A stretch of DNA of 64,000 nucleotides from Acidovorax sp. (GTDB lineage: Bacteria; Pseudomonadota; Gammaproteobacteria; Burkholderiales; Burkholderiaceae_C), in NCBI GenBank assembly GCA_030692685.1, contig JAUXZO010000127.1:1-64000 (forward strand). Direction: 5' to 3'. This document shows, in pieces, positions 27,502 to 36,509 of this stretch. Every line of letters begins with the position of its first letter. Position 1 is the first letter of the stretch. The position numbers were made by a program, and so were the translations under genes. Below the pieces are notes generated by a model that saw nothing but the letters and a program-made list of their open reading frames with translations, was not told the DNA's origin and made no database searches.

Positions 27502-29895
27502 TCAGGGCTGCGGGCTGCGGGGCGCCGGTGCGGCGTGGGTTCCGCTCGGCAGAAACTCCAGTGGCGCGTGGTCCGTGTCCCAGCGCTCTGTAAACGTCTG
27601 GAAGTGGTCGAGCGGACGGGGTTTGGACAGCAGATAGCCCTGCGCCTCGTCGATGCCGGCGTCAATGATCATCGCCAGTTGCTCACGGGTTTCGATGCCT
27701 TCGCAGACCGTGCGCATGCCAAGCGATCTGGCCAGGCCGGCAATGCCGTGCACAATCGCCAGCGCCTCCGGTCGGACCATGGCTTCCACCACAAAACTCC
27801 GGTCGATCTTCAGGCTGCTGAACGGGAACCGACACAGGTAACTGAGCGAGGAATACCCCGTGCCGAAATCGTCGAGGGCAATGTGCACGCCCAGGCCCCG
27901 CAGCGCATGCAGCTGTCGCAGCGCGGCCTCCGTGTCCTCGATAAACACCGATTCGGTGATCTCCAGTTCAAGCCGTTCGGGCGGCAGGCGAGTGGACTCA
28001 AGCACCGATTGCACGAGTTGCACAAATTGAGGGTCGGCGAGCTGCACGGCCGAGACGTTGACGGCCACCTGCGTCCCTTGCAATTGCAGCTGGTTCTGCC
28101 CGCATTCACAGGCATGGCGCAGTGCCCACAATCCCATGAGTTCGATGAGTCCCGCTTGCTCGGCGATAGGGATGAACTCGCCGGGGCTGATGGGCCCCAA
28201 CGTAGGGTGGGTCCAGCGCATCAGGGCTTCGGCGCCGGTGATCTTCCAGGTCGAGAGGTCCACTTTGGGTTGCCAGTGCAACGCGAGCTCGTCGTGGCGT
28301 ACCGCCTGCCTGAGGCCGTCTTCGATCATGGAGCGCCGCTGGGTGCGTTCGCGCAACGCGGGGCTGTAGGCCGCTGCGCGGCCCCGGCCTTGGGCCTTTG
28401 CGTCGTAAAGCGCAATGTCCGCACGCACCAGAAGTTCGTCGACGCTGGTGACGTCCTGGTCGACATGGGCTAGGCCGATGCTTGCACCGACGCGCAGACG
28501 CCGTTCTCCCAGTTGATAAGTGCGGCCGAGTGCGGCAACCAGGGTGTCGGCGAGCAGCTGCGGGCTGCGTGCATCAGAGGCTGCGCGCTCGGCGGGCCTG
28601 ATCAGAACCGCGAACTCGTCGCCGCCAAGCCGCGCGATGAGCGAATGGGGTGGCGCGTGTTCGCGCAGGCGTTCTCCCACGCTTGCGAGCAGAGCGTCGC
28701 CGACGGAGTGACCAAAGCTGTCGTTGATGCTTTTGAAATGGTCCAGATCTAGCAGCAGCAGTGCGGCCCCTTTTACGCCCTTGCCGAACAACTCGTTGAC
28801 GGCCGTATGCATGGCGAAGCGATTGGATAGCTGGGTGAGCGAATCCGTGTGGGCCAGCAGGTGCAGCTCTTCTTGCACCCGGACCACGGCAGTGCGGTCG
28901 GCCACCACTCCACGCCACCCTGCGGGTTCGCCCATCTCGTCAAACAATGGCTTGCCGTGGATGGCCAGATGATGGCGGCGCCCCTGGCGCTCTGTGACCA
29001 ATGCGATGCTGCGAAACGGAGCGCCTTTTTCGATGGCGGTCGCCAGCGCGGCCGCTCCGTCTGCGCAGTTCTCCGTCAGCCACTGCGGCAAAGGCAGGCT
29101 TTGCAGTGCCTCGCTGCCGGTGTAGAGCAGTCTTGCCAGCCTGGGCGAAGGGTTTCGCAGGCGCCCCTGCGCATCGGTCTCCCACAGGGCATCGGTGGTG
29201 TTCTGTTCGAAATCGTGCAGCATCACCGACAGCATTTGTTCGTGGCGCACCGCCTCAGTCTGAGATTGCATCAGCGCCGTCGCCTTGCGCCAATACGAAA
29301 GAGCGCCCCCCAGCACCATGGTGGCGTAAAACCCCACCAAGACGGAGGCGCCCGCCATCATGGGTTCCTGCACCAAGGCCAAAGTGACGAGTGGCGAAAT
29401 GGCGAACAGCGTCACGTAGGCCACGCTGGCCAGGGGCAAGGGTCCCAGCACAAAGGCGCCAGCGCCCATCATTCCCGTGAACAGGGTCCCAATCAATAAC
29501 TGCTGGGACGAATTCGCGTCTGCAAACCAGGCCATCGGCATCACCGCCCACAGCCCGGCGAGCGCCGCGGCATGCCAGGTGGAGCGCTGAATTCCCCTGC
29601 ACGAGACGGTGCGGCTGCGCCGGTTTCGAAATTGCCACCAGTTGCGCGCCGCCAGCGATGCGAGGCAAAACATGGCTGTCCACCAGCCAATGAGCCCGGG
29701 GGTCCAGTTTCCCCAAAAAGCCCACAGGATGGTGCTTGCCGTGCCAACGTTGGCAGACATCGCAAGGGGGGTCAGTTTGACCACCGCCTGGAGATGCTCA
29801 TGCCGCAGGCGCCCCGCCGCAGCACTTTCGTCCCAATACATGGTGCGAATGCCGCTGCGCAAGACGGCGAGGTTGAAGAGAAACGAGGCAAGCAT
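27502..29895 (-). CDS. membrane-bound GGDEF-EAL protein (dual c-di-GMP cyclase/phosphodiesterase architecture)
   Basis: 797 residues. Several N-terminal membrane segments (about residues 35-205, including LIGTLFTGMMGAGAFVLGPLPL), a PAS-like region (about 225-340, DALWETDAQGRLRNPSP), a GGDEF domain with intact RLGGDEFAVLI and LDLDHFKSINDSFGH, and an EAL domain with intact GAEALMRW, ITESVFIED, LDDFGTGYSSLSYL and LKIDRSFV. Both active sites look competent, so either net activity is possible. Start ATG 29895; a GTG six codons upstream is an alternative. Probably monocistronic; near flhDC, so a role in the motile-sessile switch is plausible but inferred. Confidence 0.93.
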   Translation of the reverse strand: MLASFLFNLAVLRSGIRTMYWDESAAAGRLRHEHLQAVVKLTPLAMSANVGTASTILWAFWGNWTPGLIGWWTAMFCLASLAARNWWQFRNRRSRTVSCRGIQRSTWHAAALAGLWAVMPMAWFADANSSQQLLIGTLFTGMMGAGAFVLGPLPLASVAYVTLFAISPLVTLALVQEPMMAGASVLVGFYATMVLGGALSYWRKATALMQSQTEAVRHEQMLSVMLHDFEQNTTDALWETDAQGRLRNPSPRLARLLYTGSEALQSLPLPQWLTENCADGAAALATAIEKGAPFRSIALVTERQGRRHHLAIHGKPLFDEMGEPAGWRGVVADRTAVVRVQEELHLLAHTDSLTQLSNRFAMHTAVNELFGKGVKGAALLLLDLDHFKSINDSFGHSVGDALLASVGERLREHAPPHSLIARLGGDEFAVLIRPAERAASDARSPQLLADTLVAALGRTYQLGERRLRVGASIGLAHVDQDVTSVDELLVRADIALYDAKAQGRGRAAAYSPALRERTQRRSMIEDGLRQAVRHDELALHWQPKVDLSTWKITGAEALMRWTHPTLGPISPGEFIPIAEQAGLIELMGLWALRHACECGQNQLQLQGTQVAVNVSAVQLADPQFVQLVQSVLESTRLPPERLELEITESVFIEDTEAALRQLHALRGLGVHIALDDFGTGYSSLSYLCRFPFSSLKIDRSFVVEAMVRPEALAIVHGIAGLARSLGMRTVCEGIETREQLAMIIDAGIDEAQGYLLSKPRPLDHFQTFTERWDTDHAPLEFLPSGTHAAPAPRSPQP

Positions 29896-29985
29896 TGTTG
29901 CGATTTTTAACACATTGCGAGCCCGCAGCGTGCTTGGAATGCTTGCATTTCGGCTTTTGCGCGGTACGCGTCAGCCCCCGTGGGC

Positions 29986-31281
29986 TCAGTCTCCCAGCAA
30001 CTCCCCGATGGCCTTCAAATCTTCCACCCGGTCACACACCGCCTTGACTGCCATCATTACCGGAATGCCCAGCAGCAGGCCCCACAGGCCCCACAGCCAG
30101 CCCCAGGCGAGCACGCTGACGAACACGGCTACGGGGCTCATGCTGCTGGTGCGGCTGGTGAGCCAGGGGGTGAGCAGGTTCCCGATGATGGTGTGGATGA
30201 CCAGCGACGCACCGCCAATGGTCAACGCCATGTCGATGGTGCCAAACTGCAAAAAGGCTACCAGCGCCGACGAACCGGTAACCAGTGCAGAGCCGATGTA
30301 CGGCGCAAGGTTAAGCACTCCGGCGGCCACGCCCCATACGGCTGCGTTTTCCAGCCCCAGAGCCCAGTAGGCAATACCTGTGGAGATACCTACCAGCACG
30401 CTGGTGAACACCTGCACCATCAGATAGCGCTGGATGTTGCTGGTGATGTCTTCCAGCACGTGGATGGTGATCTTTCGCCGCTCCAGGCTGGTGCCCGCGA
30501 TGCGCAGCAGCTTGTTGCGAAACAGGTTGCCGGAGGCCAGCGCGAAATAGGTCAAGAAGACGACTACCGTTAGTTGCCCCAGGGCAGACATCAGGCCCAC
30601 GGTGCTGCTCCACAGGTAGTCGCGGATGTTGAATGGCGGGCGTTCGACGATGACGCGCTGCACTCCACGGCGGGTGGGGGCCGCGGCGCCGCTGTCGTTG
30701 GCGGCCTGCTCGATCTGTGATGCGGCCTGCTGCATGGTGTCCAGTGGGCTGGCAGTGCCAGTGCGGGCCTTGAGGTTGTCGCGCACTTTTTTGGCCGCAA
30801 CAGGCAGCGAGTCCACCAGCTGCGCCGCACCGTCGCTGAGCGACCAAGCCGTGACCACCAGGCCCGACACGATGGCGATCAACAACACCCCCGCACCCAG
30901 CCAGCGTGGCACATGACAGCGCTTCAACGCCTCTACCGCGGGCCGCAGGGCGGTGGTGAGCAGCAGGCTGAGCATGATGGGGATGAACACCGCGCTGGCC
31001 CAGTGCAGCAGGGCCACGGAGGCAAACAGCGCCAACAGGGCGAGCGACATGTTGCGCACATCCACGGGCATGTGCAATGTGAGCGGGTTGCCGTACGGGA
31101 TATCGCTGACACCAGGGAGCAAGGCACCCGCGCCGGGGGGCGGCGCCGTGGATGTGGACGTGTGCTCTGGGCTGGTTGCGGCGGGTTCAGCGGCTGGGGC
31201 GGCAGCAGGTGGCATTGGGGGCACTGGCGCTGGCGCTGTTGGCGTCGTGGTGGGCAGCGGTTCGGCAGAGGGGGCAGTCAT
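29986..31281 (-). CDS. AI-2E family transporter (PerM-like)
   Basis: 431 residues. A Pro/Ala/Thr-rich cytoplasmic N-terminus (about 85 residues), then about eight membrane helices including SLALLALFASVALLHWASAVFIPIMLSLLLTTALRP and the C-terminal LLTPWLTSRTSSMSPVAVFVSVLAWGWLWGLWGLLLGIPVM, which is the family signature. Members were named for AI-2 export, but many are Na+/H+ antiporters or of unknown substrate. ATG 31281 (MTAPSAEPLPTTT) is chosen; upstream in-frame codons are not conserved. Confidence 0.88.
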   Translation of the reverse strand: MTAPSAEPLPTTTPTAPAPVPPMPPAAAPAAEPAATSPEHTSTSTAPPPGAGALLPGVSDIPYGNPLTLHMPVDVRNMSLALLALFASVALLHWASAVFIPIMLSLLLTTALRPAVEALKRCHVPRWLGAGVLLIAIVSGLVVTAWSLSDGAAQLVDSLPVAAKKVRDNLKARTGTASPLDTMQQAASQIEQAANDSGAAAPTRRGVQRVIVERPPFNIRDYLWSSTVGLMSALGQLTVVVFLTYFALASGNLFRNKLLRIAGTSLERRKITIHVLEDITSNIQRYLMVQVFTSVLVGISTGIAYWALGLENAAVWGVAAGVLNLAPYIGSALVTGSSALVAFLQFGTIDMALTIGGASLVIHTIIGNLLTPWLTSRTSSMSPVAVFVSVLAWGWLWGLWGLLLGIPVMMAVKAVCDRVEDLKAIGELLGD

Positions 31282-31417
31282 GCGCGGATTGTGAGGCTGC
31301 GGTCGCGGGGTGTTCTGTAGGCGGCCACCCCATCGGAGGGCGGCGTGGGCAAAGTGCCACGCAAATCCGCCCTTGTTTGACCGATAGGCTCCTGCGCACC
31401 GGCATAGCATCTCGCCC

Positions 31418-32290
31418 ATGGAATCTGTTGATCACATTCGCCCCCATGGCGCGTTGCCCGGTCGCTGGCGTTGGTGGCCCCTGCTGGGGCTTGCCGTGCT
31501 GGGCGCCGGATGCGCGGGCCTGGATGTGCCGCAGCCGGGGAGCCATGCGCCATCGACCCAAAAGACGATGCGCGCGGTTCGCCACTGGGATGTGCTGGCG
31601 CAGGACATGGCGACCCGCATTGCCGAAAAGACCCGCGACTGGCCCGCTGGGGCGCACCCGATCTATGTGACATCAAGGGCGGACACCCGCTTTAGCCAGG
31701 GGTTTCGCAAGCTGTTGATCAACCATCTGGTGGACCAGGGCGTGACGGTGGCGATTGAGCCGACTGCCGTGCAACTGGTGGTGGATGCGCAGGTGGTGCA
31801 GCACCTTGAGCCCGCCACCAGCGTGCTGCACTTTGTCCCCCTGGCATCGGGCGTGAGTGTGGCGCGCGATGGAGTGCATTTTCATGGGGCGCAATCTTTT
31901 TATCCGGCAGCGAACGGCAATGCTGCCAAGGATTCGGACATCAAGGCAGGCGCTGCGCCAGCGGCCGAGCGGGGTGTGGTGATCGCATCGGGCAGCGCTT
32001 TTGGAGCCGCCGTGGCAGCCGCATCGGCTGTACCTGTCCCTCCCGCTCCGCCCATTCGAAAGGCGCCTGCTGCCGCTGAGACTCCGGTTGAGTACCCACC
32101 CCTGGGCACGCCCACGCGGTCCGAGGTGCTGGTGACCGCATCGCTAGAAAGCGGGGGGCGCTACCTGGCGGGGACGTCGGATGTGTATTCGCTCACGCAC
32201 GACGATGCCTTGTTGTATCTGCCTGCCGAGCCTCGCTTGCCGGGCCCGCCCACGCCATCCATCAAGACCTGGCGGGTGGTGAGCCCATGA
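31418..32290 (+). CDS. uncharacterised lipoprotein paired with a FlgO-like protein
   Basis: 290 residues. Signal peptide with lipobox LGAGC|AGLD (Cys about residue 32). A domain at about 50-140 (QDMATRIAEKT...PIYVTSRADTRFSQGFRKLLINHLVDQGVTV...LVVDAQVVQHL) resembles FlgO/CsgG-type outer-membrane accessory domains in layout; about 175-225 is an Ala/Pro-rich linker, followed by VLVTASLESGGRYLAGTSDVYSL. The stop overlaps the next start by 4 bases (ATGA). A role in outer-membrane or flagellar assembly is inferred from the partner. Confidence 0.75.
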   Translation: MESVDHIRPHGALPGRWRWWPLLGLAVLGAGCAGLDVPQPGSHAPSTQKTMRAVRHWDVLAQDMATRIAEKTRDWPAGAHPIYVTSRADTRFSQGFRKLLINHLVDQGVTVAIEPTAVQLVVDAQVVQHLEPATSVLHFVPLASGVSVARDGVHFHGAQSFYPAANGNAAKDSDIKAGAAPAAERGVVIASGSAFGAAVAAASAVPVPPAPPIRKAPAAAETPVEYPPLGTPTRSEVLVTASLESGGRYLAGTSDVYSLTHDDALLYLPAEPRLPGPPTPSIKTWRVVSP

Positions 32291-32865
32291 TGCGACGCTT
32301 TGCACGCGGCCAGCGGGTTGTCGCATCGGGCGTTGTGGCTGGTGTGGTTGTTGCAACGGCTGCGCTGCTGTCCGGATGTGCGTCCAGTTATTACTACGGC
32401 GAAAGCGCCGGGGGCGGCGCACCCCGCACGTCCATCATCACGGCCAACCATGCCGCAGCGGACATGCTGTTGCAGAGCGCTCCGCTCGACCGGGAGCACG
32501 CCGTGCTGGTGGCCACGCTGGTCAATGTGGACCGGCTCAACGAGTCATCGCGACTGGGGCGGATTTTTTCAGAGCAGATTGCGGGGCGCCTGGTGCAGCG
32601 CGGCTATCCGGTCACTGAGCTCAAGTTGCGCGAGAGCGTAGCCATGCAGCGCGAGCAAGGCGAGCTGCTGCTGTCGCGCGAGCTGCGGGATGTGAGCCGC
32701 GCGCACGACGCGCAGGCCGTGGTGGTGGGCACCTATGCGGTCTCCTCCACCATCCTTTACGTCAGCATCAAGCTGGTCAAGCCCGACGGCAACCTGGTGG
32801 TGGCGGCGCACAACTATGCCGTGCCGATGGATGACAACGTGCGAGCGCTGCTGGCGGGGCGATAG
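32287..32865 (+). CDS. FlgO family outer-membrane lipoprotein
   Basis: 192 residues. Signal peptide with lipobox LLSGC|ASSYYYG (Cys about 31). The domain VLVATLVNVDRLNESSRLGRIFSEQIAGRLVQRGYPVTELKLRESV...LLLSRELRDVSRAHDAQAVVVGTYAVSSTILYVSIKLVKPDGNLVVAA matches FlgO closely along its length. In Vibrio FlgO is an outer-membrane flagellar accessory protein. The gene ends 195 bp before convergent flhC, so the pair may belong to the flagellar regulon; that link is inference. Confidence 0.85.
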   Translation: MMRRFARGQRVVASGVVAGVVVATAALLSGCASSYYYGESAGGGAPRTSIITANHAAADMLLQSAPLDREHAVLVATLVNVDRLNESSRLGRIFSEQIAGRLVQRGYPVTELKLRESVAMQREQGELLLSRELRDVSRAHDAQAVVVGTYAVSSTILYVSIKLVKPDGNLVVAAHNYAVPMDDNVRALLAGR

Positions 32866-32910
32866 TTGATTGGTGCAGCGCGGCGTGCCATTTCCTGACT
32901 GTGCGGAAAC

Positions 32911-32943
32911 AAAAAAGAGGCCATAGCTCGGCCTCTTTTTTTT
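32911..32943. terminator. bidirectional intrinsic terminator
   Basis: Perfect 11-bp arms, AAAAAGAGGCC (32912-32922) and GGCCTCTTTTT (32930-32940), 7-base loop, T-run on both strands. Serves the FlgO-like gene rightward and flhDC leftward. Confidence 0.9.
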
Positions 32944-32986
32944 GAATCCATCGATTGATCGATCGATGTCGATGGTGTTGAATTAG

Positions 32987-33040
32987 TATCAAATTAATAG
33001 CTGCTAGCGCTTATGGATAAAGCGCTAGAGGCCAATTTGG
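32987..33040 (-). repeat. family A repeat, copy 5
   Basis: ATCAAATTAATAGCTGCTAG..., loop TATGGAT, then AAAGCGCTAGAGGCCAATTT. Full-length reverse-orientation copy between the terminator and the flhC stop codon. Confidence 0.88.
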
Positions 33041-33059
33041 CCTGAAATTCAGATGGTTC

Positions 33060-33620
33060 TTAGTGCAGCATCAATGCACCGGCCGTCTTGCTCTTGCCAG
33101 CGCGGGCAGGTGGGTTGCACAGGCCGCAGGTGAAATGGCGGTTCTCATACAGCTCGGTCACAAACTGGCCGCTGCACTGGCTGCATTTGGTGCGGGTCAA
33201 CATGCTGGCGTCCACAAACTTCACCAGGCGCCAGGCGCGGGTGAAGGACAACAGCGGCTCGATCTCTGCAGTGGCCACTTGTTCGTTGTACAGGCGGTAG
33301 GCTTTGGTCAGCAATTCAACGGAATCCAGATCCACGCCCTTGGACAAATATTCGTAGATGTTCAAAAACAGCGAGCTGTGGATGTTCTCTTGCCAGGTCA
33401 GGAACCAGTCGGTCGAGAAGGGCAACTGTCCCTTGGACGGCGACTTGCCCGCGATTTCCTTGTACAGGCGTATCAGGCGTTCATACGACAGCGTTGTTTC
33501 CGACTCCAGCACCTGCATGCGGGCACCCATCTTGATCAACATGGCCGCACGTTCGATCTGCTTGGACTCGTTCAGAACGCTCTTGACGGGGGCTTTGGCA
33601 GTGGTGGTGTTGCTGGACAT
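33060..33620 (-). CDS. flhC: flagellar transcriptional activator FlhC
   Basis: 186 residues, family length. With FlhD it forms the D4C2 master activator of class II flagellar promoters. The N-terminal helical part (NESKQIERAAMLIKMGARMQVLESETTLSYERLIRLYKEI) is typical, as is SKGQLPFSTDWFLTWQENIHSSLFLNIYEYL; the zinc site is visible as TKCSQCSGQFV...FTCGLCNPP (four cysteines, about 144-168). Downstream of flhD by 48 bp, same strand. Confidence 0.96.
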   Translation of the reverse strand: MSSNTTTAKAPVKSVLNESKQIERAAMLIKMGARMQVLESETTLSYERLIRLYKEIAGKSPSKGQLPFSTDWFLTWQENIHSSLFLNIYEYLSKGVDLDSVELLTKAYRLYNEQVATAEIEPLLSFTRAWRLVKFVDASMLTRTKCSQCSGQFVTELYENRHFTCGLCNPPARAGKSKTAGALMLH

Positions 33621-33668
33621 GGCGGGCTTTCGGTGGCGACGGGAAAACGGAGAAGGGAGCGTGCTTGT

Positions 33669-33995
33669 TCAGAGCACTTCCGACACGCGGCTGGCCATCA
33701 GGATGTTGGCGTGCAGCGTGTTGGTGGCTTCGTTGCCCACCTTCTTGGCAGAGTGGTTGGTCAGCAAGCTCCACACCAGGTTGTCGTCCACACGGAAGCT
33801 GCAAAGAAGCGTGTTTCTGGAGGCCAGTTTCATCACTTGCGCTGCCGAGAGCGATGCCAGAATATCGGCAGACTCCTCGTTCATGCCCAGACGGAAAACC
33901 GCTTCGGCCTTGTCCTGACGAATCAGGGTCTGGGCCAACATCAGGTACGTGAGGTTGGCTTCGCGGATTTCAGCGAGGATTTGTTCGTTGGTCAT
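33669..33995 (-). CDS. flhD: flagellar transcriptional activator FlhD
   Basis: 108 residues. EQILAEIREANLTYLMLAQTLIRQDKAEAVFRLGM is the family start; the middle LASLSAAQVMKLASRNTLLCSFRVDDNLVWSLLTN matches FlhD. Start ATG 33995 has AAGGAAG 6 bases upstream; in-frame codons further upstream are not conserved. First gene of flhDC; regulators probably act in the 343-bp region upstream. Confidence 0.95.
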   Translation of the reverse strand: MTNEQILAEIREANLTYLMLAQTLIRQDKAEAVFRLGMNEESADILASLSAAQVMKLASRNTLLCSFRVDDNLVWSLLTNHSAKKVGNEATNTLHANILMASRVSEVL

Positions 33996-34338
33996 GGCAG
34001 CTTCCTTTTTTCCAGTTCCGGGTCTTGCGTTTTCTGCTGTTTGCAGCTTTGCGTGATCCGTTGAAATGGATTGTGAAACTGCCCCAATCAAAAATTAAGT
34101 CGGCGTTTGGATGTGCCGCGTGTCTGGTTCTGCGGTGGGGTATGTAGGAATTTGCCTTACAAGGCGATGAGGCTCCGTCCCGCATCTCACTCTGTGGCGC
34201 CTGCTGCGTTGGCAAGCGCGGGCCCCCGGGTTCTGCTCATGGTTTTGATAGCGCGGTCAAAACCATCTTTTTTGTGCTTTTGCTACCGTTGCCGCCTTGC
34301 ACCGGCCCGCACCTCCCCGAATCAGCCTTTTCTTGACC
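33996..34338. other. flhDC upstream region
   Basis: 343 bp between flhD and the convergently placed sulfurtransferase end. The 34,020-34,160 part is AT-rich relative to the rest (for example CAATCAAAAATTAAGTCGG), as expected for a multi-input flhDC promoter and long leader. No clear -10/-35 pair can be assigned by eye. The 34,180-34,338 part shows no gene. Confidence 0.5.
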
Positions 34339-35244
34339 TTAGGCTTGGCCTTTTTCGACCGGGCGCGCGGGGTCTGCACACCACTCGCTCCAGCTGCCCG
34401 CAAAAAGAGCGGTTTCCCCGAGCCCGGCGACTTCCATGGCCAGCAAATTGGGTACGGCGCTTACGCCACTGCCGCACTGGTGCACCACGGTGGCCGGGTC
34501 GCGGCCTGCCAGGAGCGCGTCAAACTCTGCACGCAGCACTGCAGCAGGCTTGAAGCGGCCATCTGCGCCGATGTTGTCAACGAACGGGCGGTTGAGCGCG
34601 CCGGGGATATGCCCAGCCACGGGGTCCAGCGGTTCAACCTCGCCCCGAAAGCGCGCACCTGCGCGCGCGTCGATCACGGTCTGGCCCGGCTGATGCAGGC
34701 GTGCAAGCACGTCGCTGGCCGTGGCCAGCTGGCGCAGCGGAGCGCCCAGTTCAAAGTTGGATTGAAAGTGCGCGGGTTCTTCGCCGCTGTTCACCGCGCC
34801 GCCCGCGGCCTGCCAGGCTTGCAAACCGCCATCGAGCACGGCGACTGCGTCATGCCCGGCCCACTTGAGCATCCACCACAGGCGGCCGCAGTAATTGGCG
34901 CCCTGGCGGTCATACACCACGGCCTGCATGTCGTTGGTCAAGCCGACGCTGGAGAGCCATACCGAAAAGCGCTCGCGACTGGGCAGCGGGTGGCGGCCGC
35001 CCGATGCGGGCATGTCGGCCTCTTGGGCGGTGAGCGTGCCGCCAGCGCCGGGGGCACCGTGTTTGGCGCTCAGGTCCTGGTTCAGGTCGGCATACACCGC
35101 ACCGGGGATGTGCGCCTGCGCAAATTGTTGTGCGCCTGCGGTGGGCTGGGTAAGGTCAAAGCTGCAGTCAAACACCATCAGCGGGGCGCCGCTGCCGATG
35201 AGGGATTGCAGTTCGGGGACGGAGATGAGGGTGGAGTAGGTCAT
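34339..35244 (-). CDS. thiosulfate/3-mercaptopyruvate sulfurtransferase (rhodanese tandem)
   Basis: 301 residues with two rhodanese domains. The N-terminal domain is inactive-type (MVFDCSFDLTQPTAGAQQFAQAHIPGAVYADLNQDLSA); the C-terminal domain has the active loop HQCGSGVSA with catalytic Cys about 257. A CGSGV[ST] loop points to 3-mercaptopyruvate rather than thiosulfate as sulfur donor. SseA-like. ATG 35244. Its promoter is in the 35,245-35,370 gap. Confidence 0.9.
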   Translation of the reverse strand: MTYSTLISVPELQSLIGSGAPLMVFDCSFDLTQPTAGAQQFAQAHIPGAVYADLNQDLSAKHGAPGAGGTLTAQEADMPASGGRHPLPSRERFSVWLSSVGLTNDMQAVVYDRQGANYCGRLWWMLKWAGHDAVAVLDGGLQAWQAAGGAVNSGEEPAHFQSNFELGAPLRQLATASDVLARLHQPGQTVIDARAGARFRGEVEPLDPVAGHIPGALNRPFVDNIGADGRFKPAAVLRAEFDALLAGRDPATVVHQCGSGVSAVPNLLAMEVAGLGETALFAGSWSEWCADPARPVEKGQA

Positions 35245-35370
35245 GGCAGCGGTGGGGCGGTGGCGAAGGGATTTCCAGCATTGTGTCAAGGCTTGGGGTT
35301 GAAAGCCGTATCAATCTCCCTTGATGCTGGGCGTCACTCACGACCTGAGAGACCGGCGCATCCCAGGCCA

Positions 35371-35448
35371 GGACCGCCGCGCAAGAGCCGCCCTGCTGCG
35401 CTGGCGGTGTCCTCCTTCCAGGGGGAAGGCGCGAAGCGACTCAGGGGG
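35371..35448 (-). repeat. dispersed repeat family C, copy 3
   Basis: Core AGGGGGAAGGCGCGAAGCGACTCAGGGGG at 35,420-35,448. Begins 3-10 bases after the stop of the DMT transporter gene on the minus strand (ATGAAGTACCCCCTGAGTC), the same position relative to a stop codon as copies 1 and 2. Confidence 0.78.
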
Positions 35449-35457
35449 TACTTCATC

Positions 35458-36369
35458 CTAATGTTCTTCCGCCGGGGCGCCCGGTGCTGCCCGCGCACGC
35501 AAAACGGTGGCCACGATGCCGCTGGCCACAATCAGGGCCATGCCAATCCAGCCGATGGGCGGGATGACGTCGCCAAACAGCAGCACGCTGTAAATGGCGG
35601 CAAACACGATGCCTGAGTACTGCAAATTGGCCACCACCAAGGTGCCGCGCTGGGTTTTGGCGCTGGCATAGGCGCGTGTCATGCACAACTGGCCGCCCGC
35701 AGCCAGAACGCCGATGGGCAGCAGCCACAAAGCCTTCCATCCCGGCCAGTCCGATGTGCCTGTCAGCAGCAACGCAGCGCCACCCGCCACCGCCGAGCCC
35801 ACCGCAAAGTAAAAAACGGTGCGCGATTCTGGCTCGCCCAGGCGAGAAAGCGCCACGACCTGCATGTAGGCAAATGCAGCAGACAGGCCGGACATCAGCC
35901 CGATCATTCCGGCAAACGCCTGGTTCTGGTCCAGGCTGGGGCGCAGCATCATCACCACACCTGCAAACCCGGCCAGTACTGTCAGCACCAGCGGGCCCTG
36001 CAGCGCGGGACGTGGGCTGGCTGCGGAGGGGCGCCACGCCAACAGCGTGCCACCGACGAGGAACGCCGCAATCCACACGCTGCTCATGTAATTAAGCGTC
36101 ATGGCCGTGGCCAGGGGCAGGTGGGCAATCGCATAAAACCAGGCGCCGAGGGACACCACTCCCACCAGGCTGCGCCATGCGTGCATGCCGGGGTACCGCG
36201 TGGCGAGTGTCACCTTTTGCGAGCGGGCCAGCAGCCACAAAATGAACATGCCAATGATGCCGCGGTAGCACACGAGCTCGGCCGAGTTGAAGAAGTCCGA
36301 GGCGATCTTGACGCACACCCCCATGCTGGCAAACAGGAACGCGGCCAACACCATCCAGAGGGCTTGCAT
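35458..36369 (-). CDS. EamA/DMT superfamily transporter
   Basis: 303 residues, about ten membrane helices in two EamA repeats (start MQALWMVLAAFLFASMGVCVKIASDFFNSAELVCYRGIIGM; second repeat IGLMSGLSAAFAYMQVVALSRLGEPESRTVFYF). Likely an inner-membrane exporter or importer of small metabolites; substrate unknown. ATG 36369. A family A repeat variant lies upstream and a family C repeat directly downstream. Confidence 0.9.
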   Translation of the reverse strand: MQALWMVLAAFLFASMGVCVKIASDFFNSAELVCYRGIIGMFILWLLARSQKVTLATRYPGMHAWRSLVGVVSLGAWFYAIAHLPLATAMTLNYMSSVWIAAFLVGGTLLAWRPSAASPRPALQGPLVLTVLAGFAGVVMMLRPSLDQNQAFAGMIGLMSGLSAAFAYMQVVALSRLGEPESRTVFYFAVGSAVAGGAALLLTGTSDWPGWKALWLLPIGVLAAGGQLCMTRAYASAKTQRGTLVVANLQYSGIVFAAIYSVLLFGDVIPPIGWIGMALIVASGIVATVLRARAAPGAPAEEH

Positions 36370-36410
36370 CGGGTTGTGATCTCTTGAAGTGCACCGTGTG
36401 GTGCATAAGT

Positions 36411-36456
36411 GAAAATAGCTGCCAGCGCTTATTTACCAAGCAACGGCAGCTATTGT
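36411..36456. repeat. family A repeat, copy 6 (variant)
   Basis: AAAATAGCTGCCAGCGCTTA, loop TTTACC, then AAGCAACGGCAGCTATTG. Hairpin retained with compensated and uncompensated changes. Located between the divergent-side start of the DMT gene and the Rieske gene stop. Confidence 0.75.
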
Positions 36457-36509
36457 AATGAGAGCAGGACACGGCAGGCCTGCGGATTGACGGGGTTTTG
36501 CCGCCGTAT

